Shown here piece by piece: positions 24,149-33,103 of a stretch of 64,000 nucleotides of DNA; positions within the stretch are counted from its first letter, which is position 1; every line of letters begins with the position of its first letter. A model generated the notes under the pieces. The model searched no databases, had not been told where the DNA came from, and saw only the letters and a list, made by a program, of their open reading frames with translations. A program made the translations under genes and the position numbers. The DNA is from Planobispora longispora (GTDB lineage Bacteria; Actinomycetota; Actinomycetes; Streptosporangiales; Streptosporangiaceae), in assembly GCF_016863135.1 (NCBI RefSeq), contig NZ_BOOH01000021.1:62001-126000 (forward strand), read 5' to 3'.

Positions 24149-25411
24149 ATGCCCCTTATCGATGAGATCGCCGCTTATGTGACCGAAAAGCCGATCGGGA
24201 CCGCCGTCATCTGTGTGGTCGCCCTGATCGCCCTGGTCTTGGGCTATTTCGTCGTCCGTGCCGTCGCTCGCGTGGCGACCCGGCTCTTCCACCGCTACGT
24301 CGCGCCCCGTCCGGTGGAGGACATCCTCACGATCGTCGCCGCCAGCATCGCCACCGGCGTGTCCGCCCAGGGCATGTGGCGCTTCTCCAGCGACGTCCTC
24401 GGGTTCGACGGGCCGCTGCGGCTGCTGCTCTTCGCGTTCATCGAGGTCGCCGTGATCACCAGCGCGGTCCGGGCCCGGCGCAACATGCGGGAGAACTTCT
24501 CGGCGGGCATCGACGGCATCGCGGTGTGGGCGCTCACCGGCCTGACCGCGGTGCTGTCCAGCATGGACGCCCGCAGTCCCGCCGAGGCCGTGTTCCGCCT
24601 GGCCGCCCCGCTGGTGGCCGCGTGGCTCTGGGAGCGCGGCATGGCGATCGAGCGGCACCGCATCACCGGGCGCGGACGGATCCACTGGCGGCTCACCCCC
24701 GAGCGCATGCTGGTCCGCATCGGGCTGGCCGAGGTCAGCGACCGTACGGCGAGCGAGGTGGACGCGCACCGGAGGCTGACCCGGGTCGCGCTGGCCGCCA
24801 AGAAGGCCCGGCAACTCCGCGAGGCCGGGGCGCCCGAGCGGAAGATGCGCGCGGCGCTGGCCAAGCTGGACCGGGAGATGGACCGGGCGGTGGAGCACAC
24901 CGGCCTGGCGGCCGACCCGGCCCGCCAGGAGGCGCTGCTGGCGCAGATCGGGGCGCTCTACAACACCTCCGCCCTGATCGACCTGCGCCCGCCCGTCCCG
25001 TGGGCGCCCGAGTCCGAGGTCCCGTCGCCGGCGCTCCCCGCCCCGCCGCCCGTCGTGGGGGTCCTCGACGACGACGACGAGGAGGCCGGGCCGGCGGGCG
25101 AGGACGCCGCCGCGCAGGTCTCCGACCCGGCGCAGCGGGCGCTCCTGATGCGGGCGGCCCGGGAGTACTGGGACAAGCAGATCGAGCGCAAGTTCGTCCC
25201 CCGCGCGACCGACATCGCCCACGAGACCGGCATGCCGCTGGCCATCGCCCGCAAGTGCCGTGCCCTGTGGAAGCTGGAGCCGCGCGCCCACGCCCTGATC
25301 GAGGCCGCGCGCGAGCACGGCATCGTCGACACCGGGACCTTCCCGGCGATCGAGGTGCCCGAACCGGCGATGGCGGCCAACGGGACGGGCACCGGCTCCG
25401 CCTCCGCCTGA
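24149..25411 (+). CDS. Multi-pass membrane protein, DUF2637/Spd-like
   Basis: A 420-residue protein with about five hydrophobic segments in the first 165 residues (AVICVVALIALVLGYFVV; DILTIVAASIATGVSAQGMW; LLLFAFIEVAVITSA; GIAVWALTGLTAVLSS; AAPLVAAWLW). A charged helical region follows, then an Asp-rich spacer near residue 310 (DDDDEEAG). The C-terminal helical domain (PRATDIAHETGMPLAIARKC) has a helix-turn-helix look. The membrane part resembles DUF2637/Spd proteins of actinomycete plasmids and integrative elements. No other transfer genes are present, so this may be an old remnant or a chromosomal family. Function unknown. Confidence 0.65.
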   Translation: MPLIDEIAAYVTEKPIGTAVICVVALIALVLGYFVVRAVARVATRLFHRYVAPRPVEDILTIVAASIATGVSAQGMWRFSSDVLGFDGPLRLLLFAFIEVAVITSAVRARRNMRENFSAGIDGIAVWALTGLTAVLSSMDARSPAEAVFRLAAPLVAAWLWERGMAIERHRITGRGRIHWRLTPERMLVRIGLAEVSDRTASEVDAHRRLTRVALAAKKARQLREAGAPERKMRAALAKLDREMDRAVEHTGLAADPARQEALLAQIGALYNTSALIDLRPPVPWAPESEVPSPALPAPPPVVGVLDDDDEEAGPAGEDAAAQVSDPAQRALLMRAAREYWDKQIERKFVPRATDIAHETGMPLAIARKCRALWKLEPRAHALIEAAREHGIVDTGTFPAIEVPEPAMAANGTGTGSASA

Positions 25412-25500
25412 GACGGGTGATCGTCGCATTTCCGCCAGGTCGGCGGGGTGATCAACGGTGTCAGGGGTAGGTAGGGGACTCCCGGAGATTGGAGGGGGCC

Positions 25501-26376
25501 ATGACTGAGCCTGAGACCGCGAGCGTTTTCTTCATCGGGAACGCGACCACGCTGATCCGCTACGGCGGGTTCACCCTGTTGACCGATCCGAATTTCCTCC
25601 ACCGAGGCCAGCGGGCCTACCTGGGCTACGGGCTGAGCTCCCGGCGGCGCACCGATCCGGCGATCGAGATCGGGGAGCTGCCGCCGCTGGACGCGGTGGT
25701 GCTCTCCCATATGCACGGCGACCACTGGGACCGGGTGGCCCGCCGCGGCCTGGACAAGGACGTGCCCGTCGTCACCACGACCCAGGCCGCCGGCCGGCTC
25801 CGCCGCCAGGGATTCGGCCAGGCGCAGGGGCTGAACACCTGGCAGCAGCACGAGCTGCGCCGGGGCGACCGCACGCTGACGATCACCTCGCTGCCGGGAT
25901 GCCACGCGCCGGGTGCGCTGCGGGCGCTGCTGCCGCCCGTCATGGGCAGCATGCTGGAGTTCGCCCGCAACGGGCGGGTGGAGTTCCGCCTGCACATCAG
26001 CGGCGACACCCTGATGAACCGGGAGCTGGACGCGATCCCGCGCCGGTATCCCGACATCGACGCCGCCATCCTGCACCTGGGCGGGACCAAGGTCCTCGGC
26101 ACGACGGTGACCATGGACGGCAGGCAGGGCGCCGACTGGCTCTACCTGATCGACCCCCGGACCGTCATCCCGGTCCACTACGACGACTACGAGGCGTTCA
26201 CCTCCTCGCTCGACGACTTCCGGGAGGAGGTCGCCCGGGTCCGGATGGCCGACCGGGTGCGCTACGTCGCCCGGGGCCAGACCGTCCACCTGCCCGTACG
26301 GCCGAGGCAGCCGGGAGACTGGGCCACGGTCGGGGCGGGACGGAGCGTCTTCGGGGCCTCGGAGCCCGGCCGTTGA
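25501..26376 (+). CDS. MBL-fold metallo-hydrolase
   Basis: A 291-residue beta-lactamase-fold hydrolase of the UlaG-like/RomA branch. The zinc ligands are in LSHMHGDHWDRV; further ligands are expected at LPGCHAPG, HISGDTLM and IPVHYDDYEAF. Such enzymes hydrolyse phosphoesters, lactones or N-acyl phospholipids; the substrate here is not predictable. The ATG at 25501 has GGAGGGGG two bases upstream; an in-frame TTG at 25489 is less likely. The small acidic protein gene follows 60 bp later. Confidence 0.87.
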   Translation: MTEPETASVFFIGNATTLIRYGGFTLLTDPNFLHRGQRAYLGYGLSSRRRTDPAIEIGELPPLDAVVLSHMHGDHWDRVARRGLDKDVPVVTTTQAAGRLRRQGFGQAQGLNTWQQHELRRGDRTLTITSLPGCHAPGALRALLPPVMGSMLEFARNGRVEFRLHISGDTLMNRELDAIPRRYPDIDAAILHLGGTKVLGTTVTMDGRQGADWLYLIDPRTVIPVHYDDYEAFTSSLDDFREEVARVRMADRVRYVARGQTVHLPVRPRQPGDWATVGAGRSVFGASEPGR

Positions 26377-26436
26377 CCGGGGCGCTGATCCGGTGAGAGC
26401 CGGCAGGAGAAGCCAGACGGGAGAGGAGAACATCAG

Positions 26437-26631
26437 ATGACCGAGACGGATCCGGAGAACACGCCCGACCCCGCCGTGCCGTACGAGCCGCCGGCCCAGG
26501 TCCCGGACGATCGTGAGGACTCGGCGGGGAGCGACGTCGCCGACGGGCAGGACCCGGCCGGCCCCCCCGCCGACGTCCCCGACGACCGCAAGGCCGCCGG
26601 GCGTTCGGGGATGCCCGACCAGGAGGGGTGA
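26437..26631 (+). CDS. Small acidic disordered protein
   Basis: A 64-residue protein rich in Asp, Pro and Glu (TETDPENTPDPAVPYEPPAQ; VPDDREDS; DVPDDRKAAGRSG) with no predicted fold or export signal. GGAGAGGAG lies at a proper distance from the ATG, which is the main reason to accept it. VPDDR occurs twice. Possibly co-transcribed with the MBL hydrolase gene. Confidence 0.55.
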   Translation: MTETDPENTPDPAVPYEPPAQVPDDREDSAGSDVADGQDPAGPPADVPDDRKAAGRSGMPDQEG

Positions 26632-26758
26632 CCGGGGCGGGATCCCGGCGCCGCCCCTCCCCGGACCGGGGGACGGGCCCCGGGAGGGGGGCGGCCCCGC
26701 GACCCGGACGGCTCAGGATTCAGGGAGCCGCGACCGCGGGACCGCGGGGGTCCCGGAC

Positions 26759-26827
26759 GGGCCGCCCGGGAAGTTCCGGACGGGCCGCCCGGGAAGTTCC
26801 GGACGGGCCGCCCGGGAAGTTCCGGAC
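26759..26827. repeat. Three tandem copies of a 23-bp repeat
   Basis: Three exact, contiguous copies (26759-26781, 26782-26804, 26805-26827), each beginning GGGCCGCCCGGGAAGTTCC and ending GGAC, with a partial fourth on the left. They lie between two convergent genes and stop 4 bp from the alcohol dehydrogenase stop codon. Each unit contains overlapping palindromes (CCCGGG and GGAAGTTCC), so the array could fold into hairpins and end transcription. Confidence 0.85.
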
Positions 26828-26830
26828 GGG

Positions 26831-28000
26831 TCAGGGAGTGAAGACCGCGCGGACGCAGCCGTCCTCCTTGTTCTTGAACATCTCGTAGCCGCGCGGGGCG
26901 TCCTCCAGCGCCATCGGGTGGGTCAGCAGGTGACTGGCGTCCACCTCCCCCGCGGCCATGCGCTCCAGGAGCATGGGGATGTAGCGCTGGCCGTGCTGCT
27001 GGCCGCTGCGCAGGGTGAGGCCCTTGTTCATCACCGCGCCCATGGGGAACTTGTCGACGAACCCCAGGTACACGCCCAGCACCGAGACGGTGCCGCCCTT
27101 GCGGCAGGCGTGGATGGCCTGGCGCAACGGGAGCCCCCGGTCGGTCTGCAGGCGCACCGCCTGCTTGACCCGGTCGTAGGCGTACTGCGCGCCGGTGCCG
27201 TGCCCCTCCATCCCGACGGCCTCGACGCACACGTCGGGACCCCGGCCGCCGGTCATCTCCTTGAGCGCGTCGAGGACGTCGACCTCCTCGTAGTCCAGCG
27301 TCTCGGCGCCCGTGTGGCGGGCCGTCATCTCCAGCCGCTCGGGGAGACGGTCGATCGCGATCACCCGTTCGGCGCCCAGCAGGAAGGCGGCGCGCGCCGC
27401 CATCTGCCCGACTCCGCCGCAGCCCCACACGGCCACCACGTCGCCGGGCCGGATCCCGGCGATGTCCGCGCCCATCCATCCCGTGGGCACGGCGTCGGAG
27501 GCGAACACCGCGTTGGCGTCGGCCACCCCCTCGGGCACCGGGAAGGCGTTCACGTCGCCGTACGGCACGCGGACGTACTCGGCGTGGCTGCCGGCGAAGC
27601 CGCCCATGGCGTGGGAGTAGCCGAAGATGCCCGCCGTCGCGTGCCCGTTGAGGGTCTCCAGGAACCCCGGGTCGGGGTTGCTGTTGTCGCACAGCGACCA
27701 CATCTCCGCGCGGCAGTTGCGGCAGCGCCCGCAGCCGATGATCGAGCACACGACCACCCGCTCGCCGACCCGGCGGTCGCGGACGTCCGGGCCCGTCTCG
27801 ACCACTTCGCCGAGGAACTCGTGCCCGATGACGTCCCCGGCCATCATGGTGGGCACGTATCCGTCCAGCAGGTGCAGGTCGGACCCGCAGGTCGAGCTGG
27901 CGGTGACGCGGACGATCACGTCCTGGCGGTTGAGGATCCGGGGGTCGGGGACCTCCTCCACCGCGACCTCGTTGACTCCGGTCCAGCACAGCGCCTTCAT
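26831..28000 (-). CDS. Zinc-dependent alcohol dehydrogenase
   Basis: A 389-residue medium-chain dehydrogenase of the formaldehyde-dehydrogenase-like (glutathione-independent) branch. The catalytic zinc is held by Cys in TCGSDLHL, His-Glu in GHEFLGEV and Asp/Cys downstream. The structural zinc is held by four Cys in CSIIGCGRCRNCRAEMWSLC. The NAD(P) Rossmann motif is VAVWGCGGVGQMAA near residue 190. The family converts aldehydes and alcohols with NAD(H). It starts in a 4-bp overlap with the stop of the small membrane-anchored protein gene upstream, so the two are co-expressed. Confidence 0.9.
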   Translation of the reverse strand: MKALCWTGVNEVAVEEVPDPRILNRQDVIVRVTASSTCGSDLHLLDGYVPTMMAGDVIGHEFLGEVVETGPDVRDRRVGERVVVCSIIGCGRCRNCRAEMWSLCDNSNPDPGFLETLNGHATAGIFGYSHAMGGFAGSHAEYVRVPYGDVNAFPVPEGVADANAVFASDAVPTGWMGADIAGIRPGDVVAVWGCGGVGQMAARAAFLLGAERVIAIDRLPERLEMTARHTGAETLDYEEVDVLDALKEMTGGRGPDVCVEAVGMEGHGTGAQYAYDRVKQAVRLQTDRGLPLRQAIHACRKGGTVSVLGVYLGFVDKFPMGAVMNKGLTLRSGQQHGQRYIPMLLERMAAGEVDASHLLTHPMALEDAPRGYEMFKNKEDGCVRAVFTP

Positions 28001-28401
28001 CGCACCCCCCTCCTCATCAGCTGCCGGGACACCGGGACGGCGGCGCGTCCCAGCACGGTCCGGTGCCCCTCCGGCTGACCCTCGACGCGCAGGACCTCGC
28101 CGGTCTCCAGGAACTGCTTCAGCGCCCGGACCTCCTCGCGGACCTTCCCGTCCGCGGCGTGTACGGCGATCTCGGTGCCCCGCCCGCCGGGCGCCGGCGT
28201 GATCCGCACCTCGTGGTGCTCGGTCAGCCTCCCCAGGGCGTCGGGGCGGTTCGCGCCGCTCAGCTCTTCCGGGCCGCAGTCGACGGTGACGGCGAACCAC
28301 TCGGCGGGTCCGGGCCGTACCGCCTTGCGCCTGCGGTATCCGACGGCTATCGCCCCTCCCGCCGCCAGCGCGGCCAGACCGAGGCTCCGCTTCGCGACCA
28401 T
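27997..28401 (-). CDS. Membrane-anchored SRPBCC-like small protein
   Basis: A 134-residue protein with an N-terminal helix (VAKRSLGLAALAAGGAIAVG) followed by RRRK, so it sits in the membrane with most of the chain in the cytoplasm or is exported. The soluble part (WFAVTVDCGPEELSG, EHHEVRITPAPGGRGTEIAV) resembles the ligand-binding SRPBCC/polyketide cyclase fold, but it is short. It is translationally coupled to the zinc alcohol dehydrogenase, so it may bind that enzyme's substrate. Function unknown. Confidence 0.65.
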   Translation of the reverse strand: MVAKRSLGLAALAAGGAIAVGYRRRKAVRPGPAEWFAVTVDCGPEELSGANRPDALGRLTEHHEVRITPAPGGRGTEIAVHAADGKVREEVRALKQFLETGEVLRVEGQPEGHRTVLGRAAVPVSRQLMRRGVR

Positions 28402-28571
28402 GCGTACCTCCTCAGGTCGGTCAGGCATCCCGCCATGCCCCCTGTCCCCCGGGGCAAACCGTCGTTCGCGCCCGGACCGCCGCCCTTCCCGGAGCGGCTG
28501 ACCTGATCCGTCCGGTGCCGGTCCGGTGCGACCCTGAACACGTCCGCGCTCCGGGTTCTAGCGTGGAGGTC

Positions 28572-29579
28572 GTGAACGAGGCGCGGAGCGGTACCGGGCG
28601 GGTGGTCGTACTGGTGCTGCCGGAGGTGAACCTGCTCGATCTGGCCGGTCCGGTTCAGGCGTTCGACGCGGCGGCCCACCTGGGGGCGCCGTACCGGGTG
28701 GAGTACGCCGCCGACACCCCGGAGGTGGTGTCGGCGCAGGGACTGCGCTTCGCCGGGCTGGGACCGCTGGGAGAGCTCGGGCCGGGGGACCTCGCGCTGG
28801 TGCCGGGCCACCGGCTGCACGAGCCCGCGCCGGGAGAGCTCCTGGTCTCCGCGACGGTGGTGGAGTGGTTGCGCGCCGCCTGCCGGGACGGGGCCCGGAT
28901 CGCCTCGGTCTGCAGCGGGGCGGCCGCGCTCGGCGAGGCCGGGCTGCTGGACGGCCGCCGGTGCACCACCCACTGGTCGCTGATCGACGCGATGCGCCAC
29001 CGCTACCCCGCCGCCCGGGTGCAGGACGCGGTGCTGTACGTCCACGACGGGCCGGTGAGCACCAGCGCCGGGATCGCCACCGGCGTGGACCTGGCGCTGT
29101 CGCTCATCGAGCGCGACCACGGTCCGGCGCTGGCCGCCGCCGTCGCCCGCCAGCTCGTGGTCTACCTGCGCAGATCCGGGACGGACGAGCAGATCAGCGC
29201 CTTCCTGCAGTACCGGGCGCACCTCAACGCGGCCGTCCACCGGGTCCAGGACCACCTGGCGCAGAACCTCGGCGCCCCGCACACCCTCGCCGAACTCGCC
29301 GCCGTCGCGCACCTGTCGCCGCGCGGTCTGAGCCGGGCGTTCACCGCCACGATCGGGATCACCCCGCTGGAGTACCGGCAGCGGCTCAGGCTGGAGCTCG
29401 CGGCGACGCTGCTCGCCGAGACCGGCCTGACCGTCGAGACGATCTCGGCCCGGTGCGGGTTCCGCGACCCGCGCCACTTCCGGCGCCTGTTCACCACCCG
29501 GTACGGCATGCCGCCCTCGGAATCCCGGCGCCGTCCCGATCCCGCCCGCCCCGGCTCCGCCCGTCCCGCCGGCCGCTGA
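28572..29579 (+). CDS. GlxA-type regulator: DJ-1/PfpI domain plus AraC helix-turn-helix
   Basis: A 335-residue transcriptional regulator. Residues 10-185 form a DJ-1/PfpI domain with the nucleophile-elbow-like CSGAAALGEAGLLDGRRCTT; residues 225-325 form the AraC DNA-binding domain (HTLAELAAVAHLSPRGLSRA, LTVETISARCGFRDPRHFRR). GlxA regulators control catabolic or stress genes. The start is taken as GTG at 28572; nearby GTGs are possible. It is 110 bp upstream of a membrane protein with the same DJ-1/PfpI domain, which suggests a functional pair. Confidence 0.87.
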   Translation: MNEARSGTGRVVVLVLPEVNLLDLAGPVQAFDAAAHLGAPYRVEYAADTPEVVSAQGLRFAGLGPLGELGPGDLALVPGHRLHEPAPGELLVSATVVEWLRAACRDGARIASVCSGAAALGEAGLLDGRRCTTHWSLIDAMRHRYPAARVQDAVLYVHDGPVSTSAGIATGVDLALSLIERDHGPALAAAVARQLVVYLRRSGTDEQISAFLQYRAHLNAAVHRVQDHLAQNLGAPHTLAELAAVAHLSPRGLSRAFTATIGITPLEYRQRLRLELAATLLAETGLTVETISARCGFRDPRHFRRLFTTRYGMPPSESRRRPDPARPGSARPAGR

Positions 29580-29689
29580 CCGGCGGTTCCGCTCCGTCCG
29601 ATCCCGCCGCCTCACGGGGCCGCGCCCGGAGGACGGGATCGTCCCGCCGGGCGGCGTCCGCCGTGTCCTTCCCGCATCCAGGAGTCATC

Positions 29690-31111
29690 GTGTCAGCTTC
29701 CCGAGCGTTCCCCCGCCGTGCCCGCACGCTGCTGCGCGTCGTGTCCGGCCTCGCGCTGGCCGCCGCCGTCCTGGCCGGGACGGGCCTGGCCGGGGTGGCG
29801 GCGACGATGCGCGAGAGCTTCCCGGCCGCGCCGGGAGCGGCGCCCCCGCGGGGATGGCCCGCGCCGGCTCCGGTCCCGGCCGGGCGCACGGTCGTCGCGG
29901 TGGTGCTCGGCACGACCGGCTCGGTGGTCGGAGACGTGCTCCCGCCGTACGAGGTGTTCGCCCGGTCCGAACGGTTCGCCGTCTACACCGTCTCCGAACG
30001 CCGGGAGCCGGTGGCCCTCTCCGGGGGCCTGCGCGTACTGCCCGACCACACCTTCGGCGAGGTGGAGGCGGGCACGGCGCCGGCGCCGGACGTGGTCGTG
30101 GTGCCCGCGGTGGTCGAGCCCCGGGGAGGGCGGGAGGCGCCGCTGCGGACGTGGATCAGCCGGCAGGCCGGGCGGGGGGCCCGGATCCTCGGGGTGTGCG
30201 CGGGCTCCGACCTGCTGGCCGCGACCGGCGTGCTGGACGGCCGCACCGCGACCTCGTTCTGGGACCGGATCGGCTCGCTTCAGAGCGCCTACCCGCGGGT
30301 GGAGTGGGTGCGCGGCCGGCGCTACGTGCAGTCGGGCCCGATCACCACGACCGCCGGGGTGACCTCGGGCATGGCCGGGGCGCTGCGGCTGGTCGAGCAG
30401 CTGGCCGGGGCGGGGGAGGCCGGGCGGATCGGCCGCGACCTGGCCTACCCGGGCTGGTCGGCGGACGGCTCGACGGAGATCCCGGTCAACGGCCTGGCCC
30501 CGGCCGACCTGCCGTACGGGCTCAACGCGGCCTTCCCGTGGGGGCGCCCGTCCCTCGGCGTCGGACTGGCCGAGGGCGTCGGCGAGATCGACGCCGCCGC
30601 GGTCTTCGAGGTCTACTCGGGCACCTCGTTCGCCGCCCGCGCGATCCCCGTCGCCGCCGGGCGCACGGTCAGGACCCGGCACGGGATGATCCTCGTGGCC
30701 GAACCCGCCGGGGCGGCGACCGCCCCCGTGGACCGGCTGGTCGTGCCGGGCGCCCGGCACGAGGACGAGGCCGGTCCGGAGCTGGTCGCCTGGGCGGCCG
30801 GACGGGGCCTGCCCGTCGAGCTGCCGCACCGGGACCGCGGGGCGGGGGAGTCGGCGTTCGACCCGGTCCTGCGCGACCTGGCCGCCCGCGCCGACCGGGC
30901 GACCGCCCTGGCCACGGCCAAGTTCACCGAATATCCCGCGGCCCACCTGACCTTCACCGGCCCCGCCTGGCCCTGGCGCCCGACCGCGCTGCTCGTGCTG
31001 GCCCTCGCGGTCGCCGCCGGCGCCGCGGCCCTCCCCTCGCGGGCCGCGCGCCGCCTTCCGCGGCGCTTCGCGCGCCGTTTCCTGCGGCGTGGCGCCGCAC
31101 GGCGAGCTTGA
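29690..31111 (+). CDS. Membrane protein with DJ-1/PfpI domain
   Basis: A 473-residue protein with an N-terminal hydrophobic segment (LLRVVSGLALAAAVLAGTGL), a DJ-1/PfpI domain at about 65-235 (VCAGSDLLAATGVLDGRTAT, SGPITTTAGVTSG), a second extracytoplasmic region, and a C-terminal membrane helix (TALLVLALAVAAGAAALP) followed by a very basic tail. The DJ-1 region closely parallels that of the preceding regulator. Membrane-bound versions are often found next to GlxA regulators; no reaction can be assigned. The GTG at 29690 has AGGAG upstream. Confidence 0.8.
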   Translation: MSASRAFPRRARTLLRVVSGLALAAAVLAGTGLAGVAATMRESFPAAPGAAPPRGWPAPAPVPAGRTVVAVVLGTTGSVVGDVLPPYEVFARSERFAVYTVSERREPVALSGGLRVLPDHTFGEVEAGTAPAPDVVVVPAVVEPRGGREAPLRTWISRQAGRGARILGVCAGSDLLAATGVLDGRTATSFWDRIGSLQSAYPRVEWVRGRRYVQSGPITTTAGVTSGMAGALRLVEQLAGAGEAGRIGRDLAYPGWSADGSTEIPVNGLAPADLPYGLNAAFPWGRPSLGVGLAEGVGEIDAAAVFEVYSGTSFAARAIPVAAGRTVRTRHGMILVAEPAGAATAPVDRLVVPGARHEDEAGPELVAWAAGRGLPVELPHRDRGAGESAFDPVLRDLAARADRATALATAKFTEYPAAHLTFTGPAWPWRPTALLVLALAVAAGAAALPSRAARRLPRRFARRFLRRGAARRA

Positions 31112-31200
31112 CCATTTTCGCTTGCTCCGGAAGCACGCGTGATTACCCTGGTCGTTGTGGGTAGCAGGATGGTCACGCGCAACAGATGAAGGAGTAAACC

Positions 31201-31509
31201 ATGGCTCTCCCCACTCTTACCCCCGAACAGCGCCAGGCCGCCCTCGCCAAGGCCGCAGAGACGCGGGCCGCCCGCGCCAAGCTGCTGGCCGACGTCAGGT
31301 CCGGCGCCGTCTCCTTCAAAGAACTGCTCGACCGGGACGACGACATCGCCAAGCGCATCAAGGTGTCCCAGGCGCTGCGCGCACTGCCCGGCGTGGGCAA
31401 CGTGAAGGCCGCGCAGCTGATGGCCAAGGCCGACGTGGACGAGGCCCGGCGCATCGGCGGCCTGGGCGCCCAGCAGCGCCGCAAGCTGATCGAGGCCACG
31501 TCGCGGTAG
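31201..31509 (+). CDS. mihF: Integration host factor, actinobacterial type
   Basis: A 102-residue nucleoid protein of the mIHF/sIHF family. It binds DNA through a helix-two-turns-helix motif, seen here as ALPGVGNVKAAQLMAKADV with the following IGGLGAQQRRKL. The start MALPTLTPEQRQAALAKAAE is typical of the family. AAGGAG precedes the ATG. The gene stands alone rather than next to gmk, where the housekeeping copy usually lies, so it may be a paralogue. Family members influence chromosome compaction, development and antibiotic production. Confidence 0.9.
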   Translation: MALPTLTPEQRQAALAKAAETRAARAKLLADVRSGAVSFKELLDRDDDIAKRIKVSQALRALPGVGNVKAAQLMAKADVDEARRIGGLGAQQRRKLIEATSR

Positions 31510-31562
31510 ACCGCGGCCGATCGGGTCCGGCGTCCGGCCGGCTCCGCGGCGTGGCCGGCCAC

Positions 31563-31581
31563 CCGCCCGGCGTCCGGGCGG
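31563..31581. terminator. Short hairpin between convergent genes
   Basis: CCGCCCGG and CCGGGCGG form an 8-bp perfect stem with a three-base loop in the gap between the mIHF stop (31509) and the oxidoreductase stop (31600). It could end transcription from either side. Confidence 0.4.
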
Positions 31582-31599
31582 CCGGTCCTGCTGCCCCGG

Positions 31600-32913
31600 T
31601 CACCTCGCCCGGCGCCCGGGCTCCGAGCGCTCCGCGGGCTCCGCGAGCTCCGCGGTTTTCGCGCGCTCCACGGGCTTGACGACCTTCGCGAGCTCCGCGA
31701 GCTCCTTGAGCACGGCCCGCGCGGCGCGACGCCCGGAGACGAGCGCGCCCTGGATGGACCCGGTGTCGCGGTGGTCCCCGCAGACGTACCGGCCCGGAGC
31801 GAGCCGGACCGGGCGCCGCAGCGGCATCGGCGGCGGCATCGCGGGCAGCGCGCTCTCGATCGGATACGTGGCGATGTGCTCCCACGAGGCCGTGGTGCCG
31901 TAGATCTCTTCCAGGCGGGCGCGCACCCGTGGTTCGTCGGTGTCGGAGGCGACGCCCAGGACCGAGGTGGCGATCAGCGCCCGGCCGTCCGGGGAGTAGC
32001 CGGGGGCCGCGTCGGTGAGGACGAGCGTGTCGGTGATCACCCCTTCGGAGTCCAGGACCTGGGTGGGCTCCCCCAGGGGAGACTCGGGCGCGGCGTGGTA
32101 GAAGGTCGTGACGGCGCGCATCGCGGGCGCCTCCAGCCCGGGGAGCAGGCGGGCCGCCGTCCCGGGATCGGTGGCCACGACCACCGCGTCGGCGCGGATC
32201 TCCTCGCCCCCGGCGAGGACGACGCCCTCCTCGGTCACGGCCTCGACCGGGGTCTCCAGTGAGATCGCCCGCTCGGGGAGACGGCCGGCGAGCTGGGCCG
32301 GGGCCCGCCCCATGCCCAGCGCGGGCAGGCCGATCGTGCCCAGCGCGAACGAGCGCCAGAACAGGTGGAAGATCCTGCTGGAGGTCTCCAGCTCCCGTTC
32401 CAGCACCACGCCGGAGAGGAACGGGCGGAGCAGGACTTCGATCATCCGGGGGGAGATGCCCCAGCTCCGGAGCTCCTCGGCCGTGGTGCGCTCGGAGCCG
32501 CCTTTGAGCACGGAGGCCGGCAGGGCGATGTCGCGCGCGGTCAGTGCGGCGAGGGCCGCCTTGTCGCGGATGGAGCCCACGTCCGCGAGGGCGCCGCTGA
32601 GGGCGTGCCGGGGATGCCGCCAGGGGAGCATCACCCGCTCCTTGCGGCCGCCGTGGAAGACCAGCAGCCCGGAGCTGAACGCCCGGATGTCCAGGGCCCC
32701 GAGGTCGAACACGCGGCGGCACTCCGGATAGGCGGTGTTGAAGACCTGGAACCCGCGGTCGAGGCGGAAACCCTCCACCACGTCGGTCCGCATCCGGCCG
32801 CCGACCCCGTCGGAGGACTCCAGCACACGGACGGCGACTCCCGCCGCGCGCAGCCTCAGGGCGCAGGCCAGTCCGGCGAGGCCCGCACCGATGACGATCA
32901 CGTTGTCAGGCAT
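31600..32913 (-). CDS. FAD-dependent oxidoreductase (phytoene desaturase/amine oxidase-like)
   Basis: A 437-residue flavoprotein. The N-terminal dinucleotide motif is VIVIGAGLAGLACALRLRAA, continuing to the GR motif ESSDGVGGRMRTD; the C-terminal FAD contact is YVCGDHRDTGSIQGALVSGR. This set is that of the protoporphyrinogen oxidase/phytoene desaturase/amine oxidase superfamily; the substrate is not predictable. The last 40 residues are a charged repeat (ELAELAKVVKPVERAKTAEL) outside the fold. It is a single gene, divergent from a small hypothetical gene. Confidence 0.85.
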   Translation of the reverse strand: MPDNVIVIGAGLAGLACALRLRAAGVAVRVLESSDGVGGRMRTDVVEGFRLDRGFQVFNTAYPECRRVFDLGALDIRAFSSGLLVFHGGRKERVMLPWRHPRHALSGALADVGSIRDKAALAALTARDIALPASVLKGGSERTTAEELRSWGISPRMIEVLLRPFLSGVVLERELETSSRIFHLFWRSFALGTIGLPALGMGRAPAQLAGRLPERAISLETPVEAVTEEGVVLAGGEEIRADAVVVATDPGTAARLLPGLEAPAMRAVTTFYHAAPESPLGEPTQVLDSEGVITDTLVLTDAAPGYSPDGRALIATSVLGVASDTDEPRVRARLEEIYGTTASWEHIATYPIESALPAMPPPMPLRRPVRLAPGRYVCGDHRDTGSIQGALVSGRRAARAVLKELAELAKVVKPVERAKTAELAEPAERSEPGRRAR

Positions 32914-33103
32914 GACCCCACCCCCGTCGACAGAGCGGCCGGCGTGCGCCCGCGGCTTCTGCGGGGCGCCGGCCGTGGTTCATGGCTTTTCCTGACCCGG
33001 CAGGGGGTGGGCAAACGCGCGGAGCCCGCGGAGTTCGGGGCCGCCGGAGTGAGGGGCCGCCGGAGTGAGGACTAGCGCACGTCGTGCCGGGTAACGCGGC
33101 GTC

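Noticed and set aside
24149-25411. Integrative element around the Spd-like membrane protein
   Set aside because: No integrase, replication or transfer genes and no tRNA attachment site are present nearby.
25489-25500. TTG start for the MBL hydrolase
   Set aside because: The ATG at 25501 has a strong ribosome site that would lie inside the longer form.
26759-26827. CRISPR array
   Set aside because: The repeats are directly contiguous with no spacers, and no cas genes are present.
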